Program-made: the position numbers and the translations under genes | The notes under the pieces: model-generated | The model's input: only the letters and a program-made list of their open reading frames with translations | Told to the model about the DNA's origin: nothing | Databases searched by the model: none | Origin: Dicaeum eximium | Lineage: Eukaryota; Chordata; Aves; Passeriformes; Dicaeidae | Assembly: GCA_013396995.1 (NCBI GenBank) | Contig: VWZP01005240.1 | Coordinates: 2,316,739-2,380,738 of the forward strand | Direction: 5' to 3' | Length of the DNA stretch: 64,000 nucleotides | In this document: positions 50,520 through 62,464 of the stretch, in pieces | How the letters are laid out: the number at the start of each line of letters is the position of its first letter | How positions within the stretch are numbered: position 1 is the first letter of the stretch

Positions 50520-51100
50520 TCTACCTCTTCAAAATCCTGTTGCAGCAGCTCCTAAAGCTCATAAATTTCTCTGTGAAAAGGTATTTTATTCATCAGTTTT
50601 AAAGGGCTGTCCCACTAGTTCTAACAAGTACCCCTAATACTGCATGGTGGGATGGAAAACCATCCTGCAGTCACCAATCCACTATATTCATCATCTTGTA
50701 AGCCTCAGTCAATCTGCCAACACACCTTTTCCTCACCAAATTTAAGATCCCAGGCTGTTCAAACCCTTCAAACATGTGGGATACTTAATCCCTTGATTGT
50801 GTTTGCTGCCCTTCTCTGCTTCCAAATCCGCTACATCTGTCTTGGGATGTGGAGACTAGGACTGTATTAAATATTCAAGGCATGAGTGCCATGGGTTTTA
50901 GAGGCAAAAGACAACCCTCTGCCTTGTTCTCAAGATTTTTCCTGACAATGCTCAACATTTTGTCATCTTCTGTTGGCTACTGCTGCACATGGACATGCTC
51001 ATTCCAGAGAATAATCCATGGTCACTCCTCAGCCTCTTTCCAGAGTTTAATTTCAGCAGCAAATGTTCTAGACTTTAATGCAGTCCAACATGGGCACTTT
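50520..51100 (-). mobile_element. ancient CR1/L3-like LINE relic, RT C-terminal part
   Basis: Antisense and heavily decayed. The firmest part is about 50690-51085: TTGCTGCCCTTCTCTGCTTC, CTTGGGATGTGGAGACTAGG, TATTCAAGGCATG, TTTTTCCTGACAATGCTCAA, ACTGCTGCACATGGAC and AATAATCCATGGTCACTCC. This is the antisense of an old CR1/L3-type RT end (the V-Q-F-W-S-P segment, then the leader of the last RT block) known from slowly evolving reptile and mammal genomes. No frame is open on the minus strand. The left boundary is vague. Confidence 0.6.
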
Positions 51101-52956
51101 TACTGCTGAGATCAGAACTAGTGTGTGTGCTGGTGTGGGTTCTCTGCTCCTCACACCTAAACAAGACCTTTTTTCCTGATGAGACCAGCTAGAGAAAGTA
51201 GTTCTGCTGTCACTAATCCCTTGCAGGTAGTTTTCTTTTCCTTGCAGTTCAAGGAAGTTCAAGTACAATTCCTTGTGTTACCAGGGAAGGGAGAGGATTA
51301 AGCCTGCTGTTACTGTTGCGTACTGCTGCATTTGGGAGCTAAAACCGACCTGTCTTGTCTTTGGCCTTCTTCTCTCTCTATTTACTCCTCTTCAAGCACA
51401 AATCCTGAGTAAGTAGAAAAGAAAATATTGTCTCTTCCAGAGTAGGAGCTGTGGGATAAGTGGTCCCTTCTGTGCTTCTGCCATTTGGTCAAGAGTCACA
51501 TCTGTCACGGTTTGTGTTTTACATTTGCCAGACACGTACTGAACATTTTACATCCCTGAAATGCATCCTTTCTTTCATTTGCTCTTGGGAGAATGGTGTT
51601 TTCTCAGTGGAATGCTATGAAGGTGGTGCTTTAAAGGTCCTTCTTACCCACTTACAGCTACCTATATTTTTGTTTTTAATCAGGTCAAACAATTTACTTC
51701 CATCCTGCAGGAAGGTAATTGAGGCTTCTGCTTTTTCGTCTTTCTTTAAGAGTTTGCCCCAGGGCTAGTAATAACAAAACAGTAAGTAGTGTATTACAGC
51801 TGTTACAAGGTTAAGATGCTTATTCTAGTTTGAAATGTCAATGTTTTGCTATTTCCAGCAGCACAGTGCAAATCCATGACAATGCCTTTTTAAGGTACTA
51901 ACGTAAAATGTTAAAGCATTTGCAGCCTGGACAATTCTTGGCATAGTACCCCATACAAATCAGATTTGCTAGTAGGAACAATGGAGTAAAACCTCACATT
52001 AAATAGACTTTACTAATTTATAGGATATATTAACTCAACTGCTTCCACAGGAGAAAAATATCTGCTACACTTCCTCATCCACATACTACTGCTCTTATTT
52101 CAATTTTCTCATCCCTTCATTATCCTGGCAAACAATAGTTTTAATATAAACCTTATTACTTTGAAGAGAATCATGCTCGCTAATGAAAAAAAAATTAAAA
52201 TCATGGTTTTGTAATGATCTGATAATTAAGTCAGAGCAGCTACTCTTATTGCATAAGCTAAAAGCCTACCTGCAATGACAGCTGCAGCCATGCTTTAGAT
52301 AAATCATGACTATTCTATGAAAAAAAAAAAATAAACCAAACCAGAAAACAAACCTAACCAAAACAAAAAACCAGTAGCGACTGTAGAAACCAGCCAGACT
52401 ATTACAGGAATTTGCCATACTGAAATAATTTTTAAAAATGGTTGTTGATAAGTTGGTCAGGTTATTGAGTAAAAATACAGTGATTCACCATGAACTGTTA
52501 TCTGAACCTTCTGGCTGTTCCTTTCTTCTTTTAGAACTTTTCTCAACTGCAGCACAATTTCAAAAGTCCTGAACTTCTGTAAAGCTGCACAATTAGGCAA
52601 CATATTAGTACAATTACTGAAGAGGAAATTTTGTGCCATTTTGTACTGTGATCTGCACAGAAATGAGCAGAGCCACGGCTTGCCCTGTCATCCAGGATGC
52701 ATCACCGTGCCCCAGTTTCAAAATCTAGGTGGCCATCCTTTCCAATCACTAAGAGACTTACTGCATGTGCATGCCAAAATCCTGCTGTCTCTCTCACACA
52801 CAATAGCCACTCAGCTCTTTTTCAACACTTTTTTTAAGGTTCTGACTCGTGTTTTCTGTTAGAAGAGAGGGAAAAATATGCTTCTTTTGTGAGAAATTTA
52901 CATTGCCCAGCAAACCATCTAAATCAACAGCTAATTTCTAGAGATGAGGGCACATC
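51101..52956. other. unique non-coding stretch
   Basis: No feature is assigned. An A-run followed by CAAACCAAA-type words lies at about 52320-52370. A 102-codon frame at 51460-51768 (+) lacks any recognisable domain. Confidence 0.4.
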
Positions 52957-53036
52957 CATATATTGATATATAGATATGCATTGACATTTATATATTGATA
53001 TTTATATATCCATATATATTCAGATATATGTATTCA
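52957..53036. repeat. AT-rich low-complexity tract
   Basis: Irregular repeats of ATATTGATAT, TTTATATAT and CCATATATAT run for about 80 bases with no strict unit. It is a decayed (TA)n-like microsatellite and probably an easily melted segment. Confidence 0.75.
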
Positions 53037-55599
53037 TAAATAGATTCTGAATTCCAAAGTAAATACTAAGAGTGTTCAACTCTAAGTGTAATGATGTATT
53101 TTAGGAGAAAAAGAGACAGACAGGCAGAATCAGGAAGAACAAGACCCAGAAAGTGCATGGGTTTCTGAGGTGCTTGTGACCTGTTTTCCTGTAAGGCAGA
53201 ATAGATTAAATAATAGGGAGCATGACCTGAAACAGCAGACTTAAGTCCTGTGCATGGCAAAATCAATCTAAGCCAACAACAAGGAACATGGCTTCACAGC
53301 TCCAAGGTTTTTTGAACTACATTTGAAAGTGCCTTAAATCTGAAATTCATGGCTTGAACTGTTTACATAAGTTATGTGAGTCAGATGGAAAAATCAACCA
53401 CTTCCTTCTTCCTTCCTGCTGTTGAAAAGAAATTAGGCTTTTTAGTTTCTTTTTAATAAAAATATCTTTGCAAAAGTCTTCAGGTCTTTTGTTAAAACCT
53501 GACATTTGGAAATGTTGTCCATAAACACAAAAGTAGTTTTCAAACAGGCAGACACATGCTATTTTCCTGATGTTCTTTTCCTAATTAGTAGTTAAACATC
53601 TAAGCTCTTATTTTAAGACAAAGTTAGCTTAATGAAAATGATATATTCTTCAAAAAACATTTCCCTCAAAAACTAACATCTACTGTTTCTTTTCATTAAA
53701 GTTCCAGATGTGCTAATGCTTATATATTAAGTCAATTGGATATTAAGTGACTTTTACTACTACTAATATTACTACTTTTTAGCTATGAGCTCTGTTAAGC
53801 ACATTTTTAATAAAATATTGCACCTGTGGATAAGAACTGCTTGAATTAAAAACAAGGTGAGCAGTAGGTTACTGAATTAAGAATTAAGAGCCTAGGGTTA
53901 ATAAACCTGCCCTCACCTCAGTTTCCAAACAACAGTTTCATATTTATAAGAAGCAGGTGACCACCTTGAAAGGCAATCCAACATTTTTTATGAAAACAAA
54001 TAATTATTATTTAAGAGCTCATATATATAGTACGAAGTCCTGGAAATGCTGAAATTCTTTTTTTTCTCCTTTTTTACCCATTTCTCTGAGTACTATGAAT
54101 ATTTTTATTCCTGTAGGATAAGAGACTAAGAAAAAGTTTAGAAACAAGAACTTAATAATTTTCTTTAACTTAAAACACACTCAGATTTTCCTTTTTACAG
54201 AGGGAAAAATAAATAGTGAATGTGACATATTATTATTTCTTTGCTATTTCTTTTTTGCCTACATTTTCAGTGGAAGAGAGTAGGAGAATAATTTTGCTAA
54301 TGGAAGATGACAGCAGTTTAAAACATGGGGTAGAATAGAAACTTTTAAATTATTTCTTAAAGAAAACAGATTGTTAACATGTTTTTTGTCTGTGCTAACT
54401 AGAATATCCATGTAAAAATATTTTCTCAAGTGATTTTTATCACTTTTGATTTTCTATAATGCTGCTCAGGATATGTTGATTGCAATGTCATCATGCTGGC
54501 TGGGGATGAGGAGAGACACTTAGTTCAGTTCTCTTTGTTCAGCTGTATGGAAACTCCACAGCCTAAACTATGAGTGTCCAGCATGCAGGTGTCACAGAGC
54601 ATTGGTGCAGCAAGAGTCTGACTCCTGCCCTTGTCCATAGCTTTGCTCTCTGATCAGATTTACTTGGCTCACCTAATTTAGGAGATAACTGAGCACTGAG
54701 GTACCTGGCCTTGAAACTATTCTGGCTCGGTCTTTAAATTACTTTTTTATTTAGCTTTAGGTTCATGGGTATTTCAACAAGTAATCTTATAATCCCTTAA
54801 AAACTACTACTGCCAAAATGCAGTGTTATGCCCTCAGATAGAGGCAGTGAATTTTGGATGCAAGAATAAAATTTAGAAGGGCTTGGTATCCATAGGAGAA
54901 AAGGTTCAGTTTTAAATGAAGGGTTAGGATATGTTTTGCAGTGTTGGTGAACTGTCTTTGCTGCCCAGATCTCAGAAAGCACACTGTATGATTGTCTCAG
55001 GCACTCAATAATTTTATTTCATATCAGCAAACAACTTTAAATGCTGAAGGTTAGTAGAAATACATTTATTCAATAATATGTATAGGAAATGAGGAGGTCT
55101 GATAGAAAGTGTTCTGTTCTGTATTGCAAGTATACATATATTTTCAGATTTCACTGTGCAATTTCCATTCAAGCCAAAGGGGCTTGTGCATGCTCAATGC
55201 CCGGAAAGCTCAAAGGAAAATTATTCAAGGAACAGATTATACAGTAAGCCTTAACAGCACTAATAAAAACAGTCATTAATATCTATACTCATAGTCTGCC
55301 ATTAAAATACTCTTATTCTGTCACCCATTTTTCATTTACCACAGGACTTTGGACTCTCTCTCACTTGCTTCTGTCAGAAAGAATTATCCCTGGCCACAGC
55401 AAGAAGCTTTAGCACAATGTATTTCTTGCCTTCTACAATATGAGCTTGTTAATCTTGTCACTGCTATATGTAAGGTTCATATGACTTTTTTACTGCTTTT
55501 ATTCAAAAACACTGCTCAAGATTGTCATTTTATTTGCTTTAAATTGATTACCCTTGTGAGTCCTCTTTGTGTGAGCACTGAAGACCTCTTGTTTCCACA
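53037..55599. other. unique AT-rich stretch
   Basis: No gene or repeat is recognised. A segment ending in AAG|GTGAGC near 53854, after an acceptor near 53780, contains stops in all frames. Confidence 0.4.
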
Positions 55600-55606
55600 G
55601 GTAGGT
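55583..55606 (+). other. recursive-splice-like AG|GT site
   Basis: A pyrimidine-rich acceptor (cctcttgtttccacag, ending at 55600) abuts a donor-like GTAGGT at 55601-55606, giving the zero-length-exon arrangement of recursive splice sites in long vertebrate introns. It lies about 250 bases upstream of a candidate exon on the same strand. Chance juxtaposition is possible. Confidence 0.2.
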
Positions 55607-55851
55607 TATGGTCATTTAAAAAATAAAGGCTCAAAGATCCTTTGAGGCTGAGGTAAAGAGCAACTCCTCACATTAAGCAAGCACAAAAGCATCAACAAGC
55701 ACCTACTTGCAAGGTAGACTTTTGCAAATGGAGTAGCCTTCTCTAACACCTTATTTTATTTGCCAAATCATTGTTAATTAAGGATACTGAGGAAATCTTA
55801 AGATATAAGGGAAATAATTGGCTGAAATTGCTACTTTCTTGTCTGTCTTAG

Positions 55852-55897
55852 GAAAGACAGGATATTTGCTGAAACTGAGGTTCCTGCCCTGCTTCAG
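55852..55897 (+). other. candidate internal exon, 46 nt
   Basis: The acceptor ctactttcttgtctgtcttag (ending at 55851) has a CTGAAAT branch-like word about 30 bases upstream. The donor CAG|GTAAGC at 55898 is close to consensus. Two of three frames are open: one reads KDRIFAETEVPALLQ, the other KTGYLLKLRFLPCF. Neither is recognised. This is one of the best-scoring splice pairs by eye in the window, but 46 nt carries little coding information. Confidence 0.25.
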
Positions 55898-58102
55898 GTA
55901 AGCACTTGCCCATGGTACAAGGAAAGCTTCATTTTCCAGTGTCAATACTTTCTGAATATTTTTGGTTCTGTGTTATTCAGGGTGTGCATCTCAGAAGAAA
56001 AATTTTCTGGGATGTTATTATGTCTTTTTGGGGGGGTTTTTTGAGAGGTAAAAACCATGGAAGATTAAGGGACAGCTCACTACTGTTCTTAATAAGCAGC
56101 AGAGACTGTCTTCAGTGCTGTTTACAAGTTTCTTGTGGAGTGTTACTTTCCTTGAATCCAACTTTGGTGCTCTTTCACATATGGATAAAGCTTAGAAATT
56201 TTTTAGCTTTTTTGTTTTCATCTTGATACCATTGTGGTTGTTTAGATATCGTATTTAATCCCTTTTTTTGCCTCATTTTTTGCTTTTCTATCCCCCCTCA
56301 CCCTTCTCCCTCATGTTCTCTTTTCTTCAGCATCTTTTTCTATCACCACCCTATTCTCTTATCTTCCCATGTTTTCATTCCTTCTCCCATTTCAAGATCA
56401 CTATTTTCCTGTCCTGCCAATTGTACATTATTAGTGTGCCTTTAAATGCAAGGAAAACTAATTAATAATATAACTGTGCTTCAGCCTGTGTACATTTGCA
56501 TATATGCAAATATACATAATAGAAGTTATGTATTAGCAGTATCATTTAGTATGTATATCATGGTACAAAGGTGTTACTGTTTACAGGCTGGTGTGTGTAA
56601 CTACTGAGGCATGGTTTCTCCCTCAAAGGTTGTCTGCCAAAATTGCCTAAACAATTTTGTCTTGCCCCCTTTAGGGCACTTTTCACCTTAGCAGCAAAAG
56701 GATGAGAGCTGTGGTGAATGCAGAGCTGCTGTGCAAAGACTGCTGAAGGACAGAGACCTCCCCTGTTCTGGCTGCTGAAATGAGAGTAAACACACCAGTT
56801 TGTGCCTTGTCAGTCTGCAGCATTGCATGTGTAAAAGTGCTCATTTGCAGCACTGAGGGGTTCTCTGAAATGCATACTTTTCATGAAGCAGAGACAAATG
56901 GAGAAATGATAGAGGATGAAGAAAACAAGTGTGTCCTTGATCTTGTTTTTTCTACCATCAGAAGATTCTCCTACTGTCTTCAAACACAACAGCAAAAAGG
57001 GACTGCAGATATTTAAGGGAGAGGAGACAGTTTATTTGTTGACATAAACAGAGTAGTGAAACCAATAATATCTTAAAAGCTTGGAGTGAACTGAAGAATT
57101 CTTGATTTTATTTAAAACTCTTTTTAACATGTTTTTCCTGTTTCACTGTCCTTTCTTTGTAGAGTTATGGATAAAGCAGGAATGGTGAGGTTGCACTGAA
57201 TGTGTCAAAACTGATGACTGTTCAAAGAAATTTCAGTCCTTTGCAGGCATAACTTTAATGAGTGTGATGCCTTGACTCCTCCACTGTCTCATGATTACAT
57301 CTTCTGTCTAAAGTGTGGTTTAATTTATTCTGTGTAAGCTAGGCTCTTCCTGTGTAGCTCAGAATATGTAGTCCCTGTTCCAAGTTACTGTACTCTGCAC
57401 TGGCAAGATGTTAAATGTCTTCCATTAATTAAATAGATGGTACCTTCAGCAGTTCTCCTAGGAGCAAGGCAGACAAGCACCAAAAAGGTGATGGACAGGA
57501 GTAGGGTGACAGGGAGCCCGTGGAAGGAAGACAATTCACTGATCCTAGATAATAGCTTTCTGTTAAAATACCAGTCAAAGTTTTAGATTGACCCATGTAA
57601 ATCTCGCATGTGTCTGAGACCATCAAGACCTCTAATCTCAACCTTGTGTACTTAAATGGCCTCAATAGGAAGTTATTGGCTAATCTAGAATGAAAAACCT
57701 CCTTCTTATTTGAGTTTAAGCTAATTGTTACTGGCATGGTCCCGTGAAGAAATGTAGGTTCATAGTAGTTAAGTCTCTTGAAAAAATTACTTTTGCTTTT
57801 TTTTCCTGCAAACTCTAAGATGAAACAAATTCTGGTATCTGTCTCTAATGTGTGACAGCTAATAAAACTGACTATCTTAGTAAAAAATTATAGTTGGGTA
57901 TTAATTGCTCCCAGAAATGTTAATGAGGATTGAGTTTAGTACTAATCCAGTTCTACGAGGTTTGGAAAGTTGTTAATCTGAACCCGGAACCCAAAAGAAA
58001 GATTGTGTTGGGTTGCTGTTTTGGGTTATTTTACCCATCACAAACCCCTCAAAGTGTGTAGAATATCTCTCACCACTGAAAATCCAACTCCCAGTAAGTC
58101 TC
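55898..58102. other. unique stretch with a pyrimidine-rich tract (56235-56425)
   Basis: A C/T-rich + strand tract of about 190 bases yields a Phe/Leu/Ser/Pro-rich frame (56268-56465) that is compositional. No transposon is recognised elsewhere. A 12-base TGTGTTGGGTTG match to the LTR start lies at 58004-58015 but does not extend. Confidence 0.45.
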
Positions 58103-58240
58103 AAGGCCAGGCTGGAGAGAGCTCTGAGCAGCCTGTTCTAATGAAAGGTGTCCCTGCCCACATCAGGGGGATTGGAGCTAAATGATCTTTAATCTCCCTT
58201 CCAGCCCAGGCCATTATATGATTGTATGGTTCTGTGAAGC
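58103..58240 (+). mobile_element. CR1 LINE 3' end
   Basis: Sense CR1: CAAGGCCAGGCTGGAGAGAG, CTCTGAGCAGCCTG, GTGTCCCTGCCCACATCAGG, GGATTGGAGCTAAATGATCT, CTCCCTTCCAGCCCAGGCCA, then a diverged ATATGATTGTATGGTTCTGT tail. About 140 bases, severely 5' truncated, moderate age. Confidence 0.9.
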
Positions 58241-60984
58241 CTGAGCTGTACCTACAGGATATTTGTTCCAGTTTTTTTGCTTTTTTTATTAGAATTTTTT
58301 AATATCCTCTCATTTCATTATACTAATAACTAGCCATTTTCTAGTATAACGGGTTCCTTGATGCTAATTGGACATGTTGCAAAATTTTGTCAGAGAAGAA
58401 GATAATTAGGATGCATCATTAGCTTCTGTGATATCTATATTCATTAAACTGTATTTTCTTCCTTCTTACAAATTATGGACTTATTTATGGTTGTTTCTCC
58501 TTGGGCTTTTCTCTGTGATGTGATCAACACATCCCACTGGTTACAAAATGGTTTGAATTTTTGTTGACTTTTCAGTTTCTTGAAAGCACTTGGAATCTCA
58601 TGGGATACAGGCTCCAGAGAAAAGCATAAAAACAGACTTACCTTGTTGAACTAGTTAAAGCACAGCTGCCTGAAAGCATCATGCAGTGGATCAGTAAGTA
58701 TTTAGCTCAAATTTTCTCCACAAACATTGCCATGTAATCCAGATATGAAACATGCTGATCTTTGTGCCTCAAGCAGTCCAACTTGCAGTTCCACTGTAGA
58801 TTTTAGAATGCTACTTCCATTCAGAGGAAAAAAGGCAACAACAGTAAATACAGAAACCAAATGGATTTGTATTTTTAGAATGAAGCCTCATTCTGTGAAA
58901 TCAAAAGTATCAACTTCATGGGATTTGTAATCTATTTTTTAACAGTTTCTGGGATTTAGGTTTCTCATGAACAACTGCAAGAAATCTTCAACTTTCCAAG
59001 GAGTAATTCAGCATTCTTCTGGTAGTAGATTTTCTATTTCTTCTTGTAAGATTTGTGGAAAGGAATTTCTTTAATGCTAGAGTTATATGGGACAGTCCTT
59101 TCCCTAAGCAACATAAATCCTGTCTTGACTCAGTTTGCCTTTATACTTTGATTATTTTAGTTCATCTTAGGCAAATAAACCTAAATAGTATAATAGATCA
59201 ATATTTCTGAGGAAAAAGACTGAGCTTGACTGAATCTTAATATATTGATTTCCACACCTGACTATGCTACTTTGCTGTAAATAACCCCTTTTTTATGATG
59301 GTAAAGCAGAATATGCACGTTTAATGCTCTCATTAAGAAACAAACTTGAAATCATCTCTCAAGGATTAATGTAATAAACATCTTTGACAATTGCTATAAC
59401 AAATAAAACTAATATAAGACACATGGTTATGAATATTTATGCAAGTATGTGTTCAAGAAAAGAAAAACAGTGAGAAAAAAGTGTTTTGGGGTGGGTTGAC
59501 ATTATTTTGCATGTGAATAGAGTCTCAAGAAGAGCAAACTCATCTTTTACTTCTACCTGGCACCACTTAGTGACTATCATTGTTCAGTCAGGGCATTTTT
59601 GGCACAAAAAGGAGATGACTGAAGGAGGGAAGAACTACATAAAGATTGCTGCAAAGAGGTGAAGATCAGCCTCCTTTTTATAAGTTGTAGATCACACAGG
59701 AAACAATGGACTTTGACCACACCAAGACATGCAGGAAAGGCACTGGCTAGGTGAGATCCTCCAAAATGTGGACAATGAAGACCTAGGAACCACTTTTCTG
59801 GGAGATTGCAGAGCTCCTGTCACTCAAGGTCTCTAACTGCAGTTTATGCAGAAGCCTGCCAGAAATGATGTTGCCCTAGAATGGACTTGCTGAACAATTG
59901 AGATTCCTAGGACCTAGTTTTTATGTCTTCCCTTTTCTTTATGCTTCTTCCAGCTGATAAATACTGGAGGCTACAACCTTACCTCTACCTTACAGCAGAA
60001 ACCAATTTGCCAAAGTTGTAGGGAAAATCTGGGATGTCCCTTTCAGTACTCGGAGAGGGGGAAAAATAGATAAAAAATTACTGGTCTTTATTTATTTTGC
60101 AGAAACTTTAACTATTATAAACAAGTCATAAATTGAAAATATTGGGAGTATTCATTGGTTTTTCCCTGAAAAACAAAGAAGACATTAATTCCTCCAATTG
60201 GATAGAGAACAAAAGTGGCAGAAGGCTTAAATGGTGCCAATGGATTTGGCAGGAAGGAAGGATGGGTCTTTCACAATGTGCAACAACATTTATGGGACTT
60301 AGAAGGAGATTGGCACTATGGAGGTGGGGGACAAACAAACAAAGATAAACAGGTCCAGATGCTCATCAAAGACAACATGATTGTCCACCTGACAGGAAGG
60401 GAAGGAAGTGGAACTTGGAAATAAGAGATGATAAAATGAGAAAATAAGTTTTGCTTTATTTTGCTTTTTTCCAAGAGTTCTCCCACTCTTCATAATAGCT
60501 GCAGTTTCTCTGCCTGTGTCAGTCTGTACTCCAGAAGGTCTTCCTGAGCCATAATTGCTCAGTTGGATTTGCAATATCCTTCTCTCTCTAGACTTTTCAA
60601 CAACACTCAGGGAATAATAGCCTAGGCAAGAAAAATAGGGAAACCTTGCAAGAGAGCAAGTACCTACAAATCAGGTTCATATAGGTAAATCATGCCAATA
60701 TAGGTACTCTGTCATAAGAAGCAGAAAAACTCCTCAATATTTGCATATTAGGAAAGTAAAAAAAAACCAAAACACACAAATTTTGGTGATGGAAGTAATG
60801 TGGGAGAGGGACTATGAGAGGAACACAAGGATTAGTGTTGTCATATTTGATTTATGATTGCAGCAAAAAGGCATAAAAAGACCCAAGGGGGAGGAGGAGA
60901 GTGGGAGTCTAGACAAAAGGAATGGAGGTCACAGAATAAAGAGCCCGCAGAAAAGTAGAGTTCATATATTCATTTTTTGTCTGC
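58241..60984. other. unique AT-rich stretch
   Basis: No gene or repeat is recognised. Overlapping short frames at 60126-60574 have no domain. Confidence 0.45.
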
Positions 60985-61098
60985 TCTTTACTTAGATGTA
61001 TTCAAAGTCTCAGTAACCAGATCTGCTCTGAGTGGTGGTGTTGGACAACACAAACTCTGAAGATCACTTCCAACATAAATAATTTTATTATTATAATA
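60985..61098 (+). mobile_element. decayed CR1 3' end
   Basis: GATGTATTCAAAGTCTCAGT, AGATCTGCTCTGAGTGGTGG, TGTTGGACAACAC, CTCTGAAGATCACTTCCAAC and an AATAATTTTATTATTATAAT tail follow the order of a CR1 3' end with the final octamers decayed to ATT repeats. The match is clear in the last 70 bases and weaker upstream. Confidence 0.7.
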
Positions 61099-61219
61099 AA
61101 GCAACTGCAAAAGGTAATATTTCTATGTTAAGAACATACTGTTTCTCTCTTCTCAGAGTTACTGTTAGTGATAAACAATCCCATAATGTTTACCTAACAA
61201 CTCTTCTCTTTCTTTTCAG

Positions 61220-61371
61220 ATTCAGGCAGCATGTTTAGATGTGCTTTCTCTTCCATTGAACCCTGCCAAGTATGATTTTGTCCACAGAAGAGCAATATTA
61301 GCCAGACCCCAACTTAACCTGGTTTGGTGATATCATCTGATCCCATCTTGCAGCACCAGGACAAAAGACAG
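61220..61371 (+). other. candidate non-coding exon, 152 nt
   Basis: A textbook 3' splice site: branch-point CTAAC at about 61194-61198, then aactcttctctttcttttcag ending at 61219. At the other end is a strong donor, CAG|GTAAAT, at 61372. The frame in register is open for 36 codons and then hits TGA, and the other frames close earlier. If transcribed it is more likely an exon of a long non-coding RNA or a 5' leader than coding. An alternative inner donor (CAA|GTATGA) occurs near 61270. Confidence 0.3.
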
Positions 61372-62464
61372 GTAAATGCAGACCCTACTTCCATGTCACT
61401 AATGTTTGATTCATATTCTTACACAGTTGCACAGGTTTTGTGCTGAGGGGAGGTTGGAGGGAATTCATTTTGTTTCACCCTTACAGTGAATTCCAGCAAT
61501 GTGGAACGTCCTAGTTTCTGGAAGTATGTTAAATTCTCACCTAAATCCTTCTAAAAGTAAAGATTATGAAACTGCAACTTGGGACCATTAAGGCAGACAC
61601 TTTAAATTAATGTAACTGGCCATGTTCTTAGTTCTTTCATATGAGCAGAATACAAAAATTGTCTTAAAAGAGGCATAAGTGTTTGTCAAGGGCATCCTGT
61701 GCTTGAAAAATGTTTCCTTTTTCAGTGTGAACAAAGCTGATGGCTGTTGCCTGACCCTGCCACAGATGGCATGAAGAACTGAAAATGCATAGGTCACAAC
61801 AACCCCTTAGCTAGGGTCTCAACTATTACCCTGAGAGGCACAGTATAAAGCTGCAGGTGCAATAAAATGCTGATACAAAGCTCTCATTTGAGGCAAGTGG
61901 CATTTGGTCACCAGGGAAGTAGTTGTCCCCGCAGTGGATTTATTTTTCTGAACCGATGGAATTTTTATCACTTTCTGTTTCATCTTGGAAAAGGGGGATA
62001 ATGTTTCTTGGAGGAGATAATGAAAACCATCTAGGGAGCCATCAGACAAACAAACTTCTAGAAGCTGCATTAAAAAAATTCCATCTCTGCTTGCCTCTTA
62101 TATGTGTGAATCACAGTTTTACCACCTCCTTTGAGAAATTACAAATTTAATATATGCTCCATCTAAGTAACAGATGTGTGTGTGTAACACAAAAAGGTGT
62201 GGAGGCAGATTTCTCAGAAATAAAACTGCTCAGTGGAAGTGAAAATATTTGAACATAAATTTCAAAGGCTTGTTTCAGCAGATAATTTCAGGCTTTCCAG
62301 GCAAAGCCTAATAGTAATCACTACTGTTAAGAGAATAAATCCAATGTAGGTATATGGAATAGAAAATAGGTAGAGTTACAGTTCAGATGCATCTTTACCT
62401 CACCCATTCTAATATTTTCCTATATATAATACTTCTTTTTAAAGTTGCATAATTATACAAGACA
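61372..62464. other. unique stretch
   Basis: No gene or interspersed repeat is recognised between the CR1/exon candidate and the tandem array. Confidence 0.45.

Noticed and set aside
53781..53853. Acceptor-donor pair ending in AAG|GTGAGC
   Set aside because: The acceptor is mediocre and all three frames contain stops. It is weaker than the candidates retained.
56268..56465. Phe/Pro/Ser-rich 65-codon frame
   Set aside because: Produced by a pyrimidine-rich low-complexity tract.
58004..58015. TGTGTTGGGTTG identical to the LTR start
   Set aside because: Similarity stops after 12 bases, and the downstream sequence is a CR1 3' end and not LTR.
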